Translations under genes and position numbers: made by a program | The notes under the pieces: generated by a model | The model's database searches: none | What the model was told of the DNA's origin: nothing | What the model saw: the letters and a program-made list of their open reading frames with translations, nothing else | DNA from: JAHDCJ01 sp039028895 | Lineage (GTDB): Bacteria > Bacteroidota > Bacteroidia > Chitinophagales > Saprospiraceae | Assembly (NCBI GenBank): GCA_039028895.1 | Contig: JBCCHF010000008.1 | Location: 122,683 to 186,682, forward strand | DNA: 64,000 nt | Direction: 5' to 3' | Part shown: piece after piece, positions 37,901 to 45,946 of the stretch | Position numbering within the stretch: the first letter of the stretch is position 1 | How the letters are laid out: every line of letters begins with the position of its first letter

Positions 37901-38918
37901 TGAATCCCGAGTCCTCGTAGGCACGATTCATCGCAAGAGCTTGTCCTGACGAACGAGGCGCATAAACAGATTTGAAGCGGCCGTCAGAAGAAGTGCCTAC
38001 ACCTTTTATCACTGCATAAATACGATCGCCGTCGCGTTCGGCATCTTCAAGGCGTTTCAGAACCAACATGCCGAGCCCTTCGCCGATCAACATACCATCT
38101 GCAGCTTCGCTGAATGGGCTAATGTTACCTGATTTGGAGAATGCAGGTGTCTTGCTGAACGACATATACATGAATGGGGAGTTGTCGGTATCGACTCCAC
38201 CAGTCAGCATCATATCACAACGGCCTTCGACCAATTCGCTTAAAGCCATCTTGATAGCACTCAATGAAGCGGCACATGCGGCATCCACTACGCTATTAAT
38301 TCCGCCAAGGTCAAAACGATTAGTTATCCTTCCGGAAATAACATTGCCCAATAAGCCTGGAAATGCATTTTCATTCCAGCTTACATAGGCTTTTTTCATT
38401 TTGTCGACGATATGTGGAATATCTTCTTCGGCAACATCGGATGCTCTCAACGCTTTTTCCCAGATCGGGTATTGTAAGCGTGCGATAAGCGGAGTGATCA
38501 GTTTTTGGCCGCCACCAACACCTAATAAAACACCCGTTTTTGCTTTTAATTCTTTTGTAAACTTCGTTGACTGCTTTCCATAACCAGCATCTTGCAAGGC
38601 ATCGCGGGCTGCAACCAAGGCTAGAAGTTGACTGGCATCGGTTACTTCAAGGATATTCGGCGGCAGGCCGAATTCCATTGGGTTGAAATCAATACCAGGC
38701 AGGAAGCCACCGCGCTTACAATAAGTTTTATCGGGAGCAAAAATATCAGGATCGTAATAATCCTCAATATTCCAGCGGCTATCAGGCACATCTGTAATAC
38801 TATCTTTTGCCTGGATGATATTTGTCCAAAACTCCTCTATATTTTTTGCATCTGCAAACATTGCAGACAAGCCGATAACGGCAATTGGGGTCTTTTGAAG
38901 GGAGCTGTTGATATTCAT
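34959..38918 (-). CDS. pfaA: PUFA synthase KS-AT-ACP-ACP subunit (N-terminal half of a split PfaA)
   Basis: The 1319-residue subunit loads and elongates the chain. The ketosynthase (about 1-470) has Cys215 (VDAACAASL), His350 (EAHGTGT) and His390. The malonyl/acyl transferase (about 583-890) has Ser684 in GHSFGE. A long low-complexity linker with Asn/Gly/Ser and Pro runs precedes two acyl carrier proteins with phosphopantetheine serines at about 1161 and 1271 (both LGIDSIKR). The two ACP repeats, 110 residues apart, are nearly identical. PUFA synthases usually carry several ACPs, and two is at the low end. A phosphopantetheinyl transferase (PfaE) is needed but not in this window. It begins 9 nt after tetR. 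Confidence 0.9.
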   Translation of the reverse strand: MNINSSLQKTPIAVIGLSAMFADAKNIEEFWTNIIQAKDSITDVPDSRWNIEDYYDPDIFAPDKTYCKRGGFLPGIDFNPMEFGLPPNILEVTDASQLLALVAARDALQDAGYGKQSTKFTKELKAKTGVLLGVGGGQKLITPLIARLQYPIWEKALRASDVAEEDIPHIVDKMKKAYVSWNENAFPGLLGNVISGRITNRFDLGGINSVVDAACAASLSAIKMALSELVEGRCDMMLTGGVDTDNSPFMYMSFSKTPAFSKSGNISPFSEAADGMLIGEGLGMLVLKRLEDAERDGDRIYAVIKGVGTSSDGRFKSVYAPRSSGQALAMNRAYEDSGFKPSTVGLIEAHGTGTGAGDPTEFTSMQMVFGADNPKKQHIALGSVKSQVGHTKAAAGAAGMVKAVLSLYHKVLPPTINVEQPNPKFDIKNSALYINTESRPWIRNGHPRRASVSAFGFGGINVHIAMEEYEGNRPAEYRLHKPYKSVLLHAETPAQLKQLCQSAIDNLNGDQSDASFSELVRSSENNTPDQSSARLGFVVNSIEECIEFLTISIQKLQGDVTDWNHPKGIYFRSNGLDTKSQKVVALFAGQGSQYVGMGKEMANAFPEITNTFEKTDSLFEKNNEGQLSKIVFPIPSFSNEKRKANQKTLTQTRFAQPAIGALSVGQFKVLKNAGFQPHFVAGHSFGELTALWAAGVYDEETFLALAKARGAAMEADNPASDAGTMLAVKAPLNEVEPAIANMAGVKVANVNSNSQVVLGGSTEAINQAEAQLKAQGFSVVPLPVAAAFHTAFVKHAQEPFSKFVATQNFKNPSIPVYANTTAQPYPEDIEAAKNILKDQILNPVLFKDQIENIHEAGGRIFIEFGPKGVLTNLVKNILKDKAHTAIAVNPSANKDSDLQFRQAVVQMQVLGLGITNVDPHKKDMPALPAKTKLNVVLSGNNYVSAPTQKAYQDVLNDGFKISGGGEKIIEKIVEVEKIIEVPVGDNDNIHIENEEEMINKEVLQLLQSTLETFQKNQTKSLEIFERFMSDQNRQTQSLMEMIAQQIAGGTEVKLTEQAPKSKETVSNVQPIVAEASTFPVSNGNGSSNGNGNGSVIHATTVVKPTVKTTAVKVETPVVESVVIDNSQLEKMLMEVVSEKTGYPAEMLELDMDMEADLGIDSIKRVEIFGALTAQYPEMSGINPNELTELRTLGEIVEYVSQNGQVGAPVTKQQEKTPVQQESPAPEPEAPSGMDKGQLEKILLEVVSEKTGYPAEMLELTMDMEADLGIDSIKRVEIFGVLTQQYPEMSGINPNELTELRTLGEIVEYVSATGKKKLLK

Positions 38919-38927
38919 GTTTTATGT

Positions 38928-39545
38928 TTAGATAGAAACCCGGTAGAGTTCCTCCTGGATTTTTAATAGTTCGATTCCTTTGGGGGTACAGAGTCCTCTC
39001 AAGTAGGGGATTAAAATGCCAAACGTGAGCCTTTCCTTGCTAAATTCTGATACAGGGAATTGGTGATTGTCTTTTAATAATTTGAGCATCGCCAAAACCG
39101 TTCTTCCAACGACTTCCACATCAAGGTCTTCCATGAAAATGCCATCCTTAATGCCCCATTCTGCCAGGTAAACCAATTGCTGATGTGCAAAATTTCCGGT
39201 TTCACGGTATGATTCATTAAGGAGACCCGGGTAATAATGGAGGATGTCGCTAAAGAAATTCGGATTGACCTGGTAGGATCGTGCAACAATCTTCTGATGT
39301 AGATACCCCATGGCCTGGAGCACGTTTTCGGAGGTTCTTATGATCTCCTCGTTCTCAGCTTTGACCTTGGTATGGTACACACTCAGGCAAGCTTTTAGCA
39401 ACTCTAATTTATCTCCAAAATGGCTGTAAATTGTCCGTTTGGACGTATGTAACTCTCTGACAATCTTATCAATAGTAACAGTTTTCACCCCATGCTGCAG
39501 GAAGAGTCGGGTGGCTGTTTCTATTATGAGATCTTTTGTTACCAT
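38928..39545 (-). CDS. TetR family regulator of the PUFA operon
   Basis: This TetR protein has about 205 residues. The helix-turn-helix is in TIDKIVRELHTSKRTIYSHFGDKLELL, near residues 25-52. The start is set at the ATG at 39545, where MVTKDLIIETATRLF begins the first helix; the longer in-frame reading upstream is hydrophobic nonsense. It is the first gene of the leftward operon, 9 nt before the pfaA half, so it probably controls its own operon, perhaps in response to an acyl-CoA or another lipid. A palindrome, TTACCGAGTGGTAA, sits 19 nt upstream. The ligand domain has no recognised specificity. Confidence 0.85.
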   Translation of the reverse strand: MVTKDLIIETATRLFLQHGVKTVTIDKIVRELHTSKRTIYSHFGDKLELLKACLSVYHTKVKAENEEIIRTSENVLQAMGYLHQKIVARSYQVNPNFFSDILHYYPGLLNESYRETGNFAHQQLVYLAEWGIKDGIFMEDLDVEVVGRTVLAMLKLLKDNHQFPVSEFSKERLTFGILIPYLRGLCTPKGIELLKIQEELYRVSI

Positions 39546-39549
39546 AATA

Positions 39550-39578
39550 CAAACATACGGTTTTTTACCGAGTGGTAA
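39550..39578 (-). promoter_or_regulatory. Promoter -7 element and palindromic TetR operator
   Basis: On the minus strand TATGTTTG (39557-39550) matches TAnnTTTG. The perfect inverted repeat TTACC-GAGT-GGTAA (39565-39578) lies in the -33/-7 spacer, an ideal place for repression. The -33 element is not clear (ATT rather than TTG). The -7 box ends 4 nt before the tetR ATG, so the transcript may be leaderless. Confidence 0.5.
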
Positions 39579-39751
39579 TATTTTTGTTCCGAAAGTACCA
39601 GAAAAATTTTCGCCCTTATGGTAATCCCCTAATATGATTAAAGTTGAAAGGAGGCTGAGAATAAATTGTATTGTTAACGGAAAAGAAAAAAAATTTGAAT
39701 ACTCAATAAATCCTATCCAATTTAATTTCCTGAGTAGGCCTTGAGTGGATT

Positions 39752-40000
39752 TCAATCTAAAAAATTTATAAAACCAAAAATTTCATCATACAACTCCGAT
39801 TGTCTTTGAAAATAAGTTTCTTTTGTTATCAATAGCCTCCTTTCTTCTGCTATTAATAGCTTATATTTTGCAGCTAACCTTTCGGCTATTTCTATATAAA
39901 CGGGATTTCCATTATTAATTGCTCCTTTTAAACAATACTCAATGACCTCACTTGTTTTACCACCTTTTAGAGCTTCGAGGACTTTCTCTTTATACTCCAT
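39752..40000 (-). CDS. Small helical protein resembling effector-associated domain EAD11
   Basis: The 82-residue protein has no signal peptide. It looks like a four- to five-helix bundle. The C-terminal part (IEIAERLAAKYKLLIAEERRL, then ITKETYFQRQSELYDEIFGFINFL) matches, in my reading, the pattern of effector-associated domain EAD11 (a LIxLSxRYxxLxxExxxGxISxEExxxxxNxIxxALLxLI type). EADs are small death-like adaptor domains that connect sensors to effectors in NTP-dependent conflict systems. As the last gene of the tubulin/vWA operon, 4 nt after the metallopeptidase gene, it could be the adaptor. The assignment is by eye, so moderate. Confidence 0.5.
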   Translation of the reverse strand: MEYKEKVLEALKGGKTSEVIEYCLKGAINNGNPVYIEIAERLAAKYKLLIAEERRLLITKETYFQRQSELYDEIFGFINFLD

Positions 40001-40004
40001 GCTG

Positions 40005-43000
40005 TTACTTTTTGTATTCTTCGGCTAAAAATTTAAATGCATTCTTTTTCTTAGAGGCAATCATCAAATTGTTTAAAAGTTGAAATCCTTTGCCATACTC
40101 ATCTTTTCTATTCAAAGTTGCATTAATGAACCGCTTAATCTCTGATTGATATGCTTTAGATTTAATCTTATTCAGACAATCTATTTCTGACCACACTGAA
40201 TGCCCTTCGACTAGATACAATCCATAATCCCCTTGCATTTTTTTATAGTCTAAGCTGTGGAATTGCCAAATGTGGGTTAATTCATGGACAAATGTCGCAA
40301 GCGTTTTAATGTATGGTTGGCCGTTTTCAACCCAGACTTCATAGCCCCCACTTTTGTTAATTGCTAAACCGATAGCACGTACATCAAAGCCTTCCGTAGG
40401 AATGAATTGGCTTCCCATTTGTTTCTGAATCTCTGAAGTATTGGAAAACCTATAAGTGATACCTTTTGGTAAAATAATGCTCATGCCATCAAAATACCGG
40501 AGAGCATCGTTAAAAACTTTAGATAATTGCTCTTCATTATCAGTCGAACTTTCGCCACATTTCTTACATCGATATCTGCCATCCCCAAGTCTGTCCCCTT
40601 GAGCCTCATCTGAGTAGATTTGACCACAAAAATCACAAACAGAACTACTATCTCTGTTTAACCGGATATGGGATCCACCCAAATTGAAGTTTATTCGACT
40701 TTGGGTAAAATCATTCTCTCCATATAGTTGAGACAAGACCAATCTCACACTATCTAAATCAAGAAAATCCGGGGGAGGCTGAAAGCCAAAACTCAGGAAA
40801 TCCCATCCTGCTATTTTCCCTGATCTTAAATTTGGTTTTTTTACTGCGATGCCATTTTCCACATTTGACAATAGCTCATTTTGTTCCGTCAACCAACAAC
40901 AGTAATCTTCAATGTACTTAAGAATAACATGCCATTTTTTAAAAATTTGATGAACTAATCCTTTGTCTTCATGAACATCCTCAAAAATGAAAAGCGTTAA
41001 GTTTTCCGGACCAAAATCTATCAGTTTTTCTGGCAATGAAGTAACCTTTAGGTTTAACTTTGGGTATAATTTTTCAAAGGCATCAGGAAGTAGGCTTTGA
41101 AAATATGGGCATGTTACATGAATATATTGAGCCATATCAGGAAACAGTGAATAAAAGCTTTCCTTTAACAGAATTGACAATGTTACAGCCATTTTTTCTG
41201 TTACTCCTTCACTAAGGCCTTTTTTAAAATTCACAATTAAAAGCCTGCCCAAGGGGTATTCACGCGGGGGAATTTTAAACTGATCAATATTTACGTAGTC
41301 GTATTCATCCCCTTCATTTTGCAGCTTTAAGCCTTTTTTGAATGCATAATAGCCATTGGTTTGTATTGAAAAAGCCCCTTCACAAAGTTCAAGTCTTTGC
41401 AATCGTGTATCTAATACATTTTCAGGGAATGGTTCGTTAATTTGAATCAGGTCAATTGTATGATCCTGACGATAAATTAAATTCCCACCCGATCCTTTAT
41501 TCTCAGTGATATATGTAAACTCGCCTTCAGGATTATATAAACGTTCCAACCTATAGGACCGCCCATTAAAAGGGTGAATTTGCCCCGGTAAATAGTTTTG
41601 ATAGACGAGATCATAAGGGATAATCCTGATAACGTAATCATTTCTTTGCTCAGTAATTTTGACCTCCTTCAAAAAACTTAATTCCTCAACAGAGCTTTTT
41701 ATTGAAGGATTAACAGAGAAGTAATTTACAGCGTGAAATACATCATTTTCTGCATCGAATTTGTAAGCCTTTCTAACTGACAGGTAGCCATTTCTGGAAA
41801 AATTATCTACTTTAAATGCTTCCTTAAACAAGTTGTCAACTCCCTTAATAACATCCTGAGTTTCATCAGCTCTTGTAAACTCAAGGTGTAGTCTAAGATC
41901 TGATTCAGTCAATTCTCCATGAATCATCCTCTCAAGTAATTCCATCGCTGCTGAAAACCTGGAGTTATCCATTAATAAACCAGAAAATGATTCGATAGGG
42001 GTTTCCGAAAAAAAGGCAATATTCGAGGCAAAATAATCCCTAAATAAATATGGCGGTGATACTACATTTACGAGAAATGAGTCTTCGGCAAAAGCATTAT
42101 AATAATTGATAATAGTTGGCAAATTGAAGTCCTCATCATATGCAATCAGTACCATATTCTCATTCCTTGAAATAACTCCGGTGTTTGACCCTTCCAACGA
42201 ATAAGTGTTAAGATCGTGATTCATTAAAAACACTTTACTTAACATTTTCTCAATAGGACCACTCATCGAGCCTACTCCCCCAAAATGGTCTAAATTATTA
42301 TTGGTTTCTTCAAAATCTTCATGCCAAAATCTATTGGATTGATTAGCTAAAAAAACTGGTGAAAGGTCCTTAAAAAATACTGGGAATGACAATGGAGCTT
42401 CTACACCAAGGTGTTTATTTAAATAACCCGAGATCAATTTTTTCTGGTAAGGTTCCAGACTTTCAGCTTTCCAATACAAAAGATAAGTGGAGGCCGGGTG
42501 CCTTGTAAACATTTCAATCTCATGCATTTGGTCGTCCAAATCAATATTTCGCTTTGCACTCTCCTGCAATTCTCCTCCAAAGTGGCTCAGTAATATATGT
42601 TGAACAGCTTTATCCCTGTCTTTTATTACTGACGCCAGATAAGACACATTGTTTACTGACCCTTGGAAAAGTTTTTCTGCATGGGTATAAATAATAGTCC
42701 CAACTTCTGAAAACCAAGGATGCTTGAGAGAGGTTCTGTATAGAAGGTCATCTGGTGAGGAGATCAAAATGGGTGAGCTGAAGTCCTCAGGATCTTGTAC
42801 GTTGAAAGTTTTGACTGACCAATAAACCGTGTTTCCACTAACCTTTTTTAATCCTTCATTTAGCCAAAAATTTATTGAGGGTTGGTAATCAAGGCCCTTT
42901 TTCAAATTATTTGTGCCTTTATCATCTTGGTTTTGTTCTGGACAAATCACGAGGATATGTTCTCCGGCAAGTACTTTTTTTAATATAAACTCAAAAAACT

Positions 43001-43874
43001 CAGGATTAAACTCGAAATACCTAACGTTTCTGATAATAAGATCATTTCCTTGTTCTAGTTGAAAGCCAATTTCTTCAATCTTCTTTTCAAAAGCCAATTT
43101 CCTTTGAGTGAATTCTTGAAAAAGTTTCCTTCCAGGCAAATCGTTATAATGCCATGCAATAAGTAAGTTTTGGGGCCAAATTTCCTGATAATACTCCCAT
43201 AAACCGTAGTAACCCACATCGGTTTTAACATCTGGAAATTCTGCAATAATAGAATCACTGTTTTTATTTAGGGATTCCTCGACCCCATTTAAGAACCAAA
43301 ATAATTCTAGGAATAAAAGGGCACCAGGGAAAAAGTAGGAGTATGACCAAGAGGAGAAGGTATTGAAGTCAATTAGAAAATAACTCCAACATAAAAGTGA
43401 AACAAAACCTATTGCAAGACAGAAATACTTGAGAAACGTAAAAGACCTGTCTAATACAATTTTATCGCCTGATTGTTTATAAAATGTCCGTGCTGCAAAA
43501 GGTAAATCTCCCAAATAACTAAATGCCGCACTTTCTATTTTTGGATTCTTTCTAAATATTGAATATGTACTTAACAATTTCAAAAGACCAAAAACTCCTC
43601 CTAAAGAAAGGATAAGCAAGCAATGTAAAAGAAGGACTGGGTATGATAAAGACAAATTAAATATTCTACCTACCCATTCAACTGTTTGTCCAACTAAAGG
43701 GTATAATTCATCATTCAGCAAATAAAGAAATGGGATATGGAATATCAAAAGCAATAAAGGATACCAAGATTGATAAAAACGAATCTGCTTCTTATAATTC
43801 CCAAGCCAAACCAAAAACAAGATTAGAAATGACCCAAGTATCAGAATAGATTGTATGTTGTCAACAGGACTCAT
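40005..43874 (-). CDS. Large membrane protein with zinc ribbon and C-terminal HExxH metallopeptidase motif
   Basis: The 1289-residue protein starts with about five or six membrane helices (residues 1-190). A long cytoplasmic-looking region follows; around 300-450 it resembles a degenerate helicase/NTPase fold (HILVICPEQ, then ILISSPDDLLYRTS and TIIYTHAEKLF), without intact Walker motifs. Near the C-terminus a zinc ribbon is formed by Cys1080, Cys1083, Cys1103 and Cys1106, and HELTH (1197-1201) with EGHSVWSEI (Glu1223) has the layout of a gluzincin-type zinc peptidase. If active, it would be a membrane-tethered protease, a plausible effector. Gaps to its neighbours are 4 nt on both sides. No homologous family is recognised by me. 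Confidence 0.65.
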   Translation of the reverse strand: MSPVDNIQSILILGSFLILFLVWLGNYKKQIRFYQSWYPLLLLIFHIPFLYLLNDELYPLVGQTVEWVGRIFNLSLSYPVLLLHCLLILSLGGVFGLLKLLSTYSIFRKNPKIESAAFSYLGDLPFAARTFYKQSGDKIVLDRSFTFLKYFCLAIGFVSLLCWSYFLIDFNTFSSWSYSYFFPGALLFLELFWFLNGVEESLNKNSDSIIAEFPDVKTDVGYYGLWEYYQEIWPQNLLIAWHYNDLPGRKLFQEFTQRKLAFEKKIEEIGFQLEQGNDLIIRNVRYFEFNPEFFEFILKKVLAGEHILVICPEQNQDDKGTNNLKKGLDYQPSINFWLNEGLKKVSGNTVYWSVKTFNVQDPEDFSSPILISSPDDLLYRTSLKHPWFSEVGTIIYTHAEKLFQGSVNNVSYLASVIKDRDKAVQHILLSHFGGELQESAKRNIDLDDQMHEIEMFTRHPASTYLLYWKAESLEPYQKKLISGYLNKHLGVEAPLSFPVFFKDLSPVFLANQSNRFWHEDFEETNNNLDHFGGVGSMSGPIEKMLSKVFLMNHDLNTYSLEGSNTGVISRNENMVLIAYDEDFNLPTIINYYNAFAEDSFLVNVVSPPYLFRDYFASNIAFFSETPIESFSGLLMDNSRFSAAMELLERMIHGELTESDLRLHLEFTRADETQDVIKGVDNLFKEAFKVDNFSRNGYLSVRKAYKFDAENDVFHAVNYFSVNPSIKSSVEELSFLKEVKITEQRNDYVIRIIPYDLVYQNYLPGQIHPFNGRSYRLERLYNPEGEFTYITENKGSGGNLIYRQDHTIDLIQINEPFPENVLDTRLQRLELCEGAFSIQTNGYYAFKKGLKLQNEGDEYDYVNIDQFKIPPREYPLGRLLIVNFKKGLSEGVTEKMAVTLSILLKESFYSLFPDMAQYIHVTCPYFQSLLPDAFEKLYPKLNLKVTSLPEKLIDFGPENLTLFIFEDVHEDKGLVHQIFKKWHVILKYIEDYCCWLTEQNELLSNVENGIAVKKPNLRSGKIAGWDFLSFGFQPPPDFLDLDSVRLVLSQLYGENDFTQSRINFNLGGSHIRLNRDSSSVCDFCGQIYSDEAQGDRLGDGRYRCKKCGESSTDNEEQLSKVFNDALRYFDGMSIILPKGITYRFSNTSEIQKQMGSQFIPTEGFDVRAIGLAINKSGGYEVWVENGQPYIKTLATFVHELTHIWQFHSLDYKKMQGDYGLYLVEGHSVWSEIDCLNKIKSKAYQSEIKRFINATLNRKDEYGKGFQLLNNLMIASKKKNAFKFLAEEYKK

Positions 43875-43878
43875 TATT

Positions 43879-45933
43879 CTACTTGATTAATGGATCATCC
43901 TCAATCGAAATAACCGAGATCAAGGAACTCATTTGATTGGAAAAACCCTCTTGCCCGCTCTGCCTAAAGGACATGTTTACAGTGTTTGACTTATTCTCGT
44001 CGCTAATAAATACCCAGGGCTGGTGGGTGATAGGTAAATCCAAAAGTGGTGCAACAGATTTAGGTAAGTGATTTAATTCATCTTCCTCGGGGTTACTCTG
44101 AAATTGAAGAATATCTAACATTTTATTGACGGAATTCTTCAGTTCGTCCACCTGGTTAAGGAAGTAATCGTTTTGTCTAAGTTTCATTGAAATCCTTTCT
44201 ACAACTTCAGAAATCCTTTTGTAATTATTCTTTAATGTTTCAATTTCCAGAGAGGCGAGAGCATATTCCTTTTGTGCGTAATAATCTCCATTAAGCGATT
44301 TGATTGTGGTTGAAAACTCCCGATTGATTTCTTCAATAAAATTGAGTGCTGGTTTTTTCATCCAATACAGAATTCCCCCAAACGCTGACATAAACAAAAT
44401 AGAAACAATCGAAGAAAGAGCTAATATCTGAAAAGATGGATTCTGTAAAGCCTCAATAGCAATTAAAGAAAATGAAAAAACCACTAACAATATCAATGCA
44501 ATAAGTGCCAGTTGAGTCCTTGGCTTTTTCTGAGCATAGAAAGAAAATGATTTCTCAAATTCATTTTTTGAAGATTCCCATTCATCATGATAGTCTCTTG
44601 GAAATGAGATTTGATGTAGTTTTAGCTGTGCTTGTTCCAAGCGACCCCCAATGTCACTTTTCATTAATTGAAGTTCTTCAAAATTCAATTTGTCTTCCCT
44701 TATTTTCTTTTTTCTTGCATGTTCAATGTTTAGAGAGTAGCTATTAGCTTCACCCATTAACTTTTTTTGATATTCCCCAATGTAGTCCCCGATTTTCTGC
44801 AGCCTATCCTTAAACTCATTTAACTCAGTAGATCTGAACAACAGAGAAAGCGTTTTTTTAATAAAAGGAAGGTTGTCAGGCGATGGCATTTCTGAAATAT
44901 CAGGTAATGTTACTGGCTCAAAGAGTTTTACACTGTAGGGTTTTTCCTTAATATCATTCGCATTAAGTTGAGCAACAATGTGATCAAAAACCTTAATTTG
45001 TTCAATAAAAAGTCTGCCAAGTTTAAAGTTGTCTACTTCAATAATCAAATCTCCAGCAGCTTTATCTTTTTGAATTCTGTTAAGTATATGATCACCTGCA
45101 GCAAGGATCGACGATGCCAAAATTACTTTCACAGAATCTAATGGCTGGGCAGGAGTCCCGAAATTCTTTAGCTGAAGTTTTAAAAAGGTGAATGTTTCCA
45201 GAAAGGAATCCCTGTAAAATGCAAAAGAAGGCTTTAATAAGGATACATATAACTCGTATGGGTCAAACAATGACAACTGTTCAGGATTTGACAAAACCCT
45301 GTCTAGTTCTGCGCTGTATCTTGCAATAAACTCATTCCAATCTTTTGAACCGGTGCAGAGTTGAGTTTCATTGTGAAAGGCTGGCTTTTTCTCAAGACCT
45401 GAAATTAGGTTGGATTTAAATTTATCAATTAATATCTCTGCTTCTTTGCTCTCAAAATCCAGGAGTTGTAATCTTTCGGTTAATCTTTTCCACGATTCGT
45501 CTAATTCAACCTTCGAAAGGAAATGTCTATCAAACCCCAGGTAATCAAATCTTTCTGAAGGCAACATTTCCTCTAAGGTTCGCTTAGGATGAATATCCAA
45601 AGACAAAATAAAGGCATGTCCTATCCTAATCCTATCCCTTTTGAGAGTAGAGATCAAAGTCCTTTCGATCAAACACGTTTTAGAGGTAAGACTATGTTTA
45701 TGAATGTTTTCATCAGACTCCCAATCCAGCAGAAGCAAAAGTCCAATTTCCTGTGTTGAAGCACCTATATGGCTACGGATTTCCTTTTGTGTAAATTGTA
45801 ACTGTCTTGACAGATCGTTTGAAGTAGGTTCAACATAAACAATCGCTTTTTCCCTGATAAAAGGGTAAAGCAGAGATTTTGAGGCCCCAAAATCCTTATA
45901 TCGCATGCTTAGATTTACAACAAAATTAATCAC
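43879..45933 (-). CDS. Coiled-coil membrane protein of the tubulin/vWA operon
   Basis: The 684-residue protein has two close membrane helices at about 475-525 (LALIALILLVVFSFSLIAIEAL, then ILALSSIVSILFMSAFGGILYWM) preceded by a long helical, coiled-coil-prone region with Lys/Glu-rich heptads, and a ~155-residue helical tail. The N-terminal 60 residues contain a small beta-strand-like stretch (VVNLSMRYKDF). No enzymatic motif is seen. It could be a membrane scaffold that holds the tubulin-like protein to the envelope; this is an inference from operon order. It lies 4 nt before the next gene and 13 nt after the tubulin-like gene. Confidence 0.6.
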   Translation of the reverse strand: MINFVVNLSMRYKDFGASKSLLYPFIREKAIVYVEPTSNDLSRQLQFTQKEIRSHIGASTQEIGLLLLLDWESDENIHKHSLTSKTCLIERTLISTLKRDRIRIGHAFILSLDIHPKRTLEEMLPSERFDYLGFDRHFLSKVELDESWKRLTERLQLLDFESKEAEILIDKFKSNLISGLEKKPAFHNETQLCTGSKDWNEFIARYSAELDRVLSNPEQLSLFDPYELYVSLLKPSFAFYRDSFLETFTFLKLQLKNFGTPAQPLDSVKVILASSILAAGDHILNRIQKDKAAGDLIIEVDNFKLGRLFIEQIKVFDHIVAQLNANDIKEKPYSVKLFEPVTLPDISEMPSPDNLPFIKKTLSLLFRSTELNEFKDRLQKIGDYIGEYQKKLMGEANSYSLNIEHARKKKIREDKLNFEELQLMKSDIGGRLEQAQLKLHQISFPRDYHDEWESSKNEFEKSFSFYAQKKPRTQLALIALILLVVFSFSLIAIEALQNPSFQILALSSIVSILFMSAFGGILYWMKKPALNFIEEINREFSTTIKSLNGDYYAQKEYALASLEIETLKNNYKRISEVVERISMKLRQNDYFLNQVDELKNSVNKMLDILQFQSNPEEDELNHLPKSVAPLLDLPITHQPWVFISDENKSNTVNMSFRQSGQEGFSNQMSSLISVISIEDDPLIK

Positions 45934-45946
45934 GTCTTTAAAATGA

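Noticed and set aside
32470..38918. PfaA broken by a frameshift
   Set aside because: The upstream gene ends naturally after the second ACP with a Lys-rich tail, 35 nt separate the two, and the downstream gene has its own start, so two separate subunits are more likely.
39546..39755. Extended N-terminus of TetR (start at 39755)
   Set aside because: The extra 70 residues are an unrelated hydrophobic stretch, and the promoter -7 element and operator lie within them.
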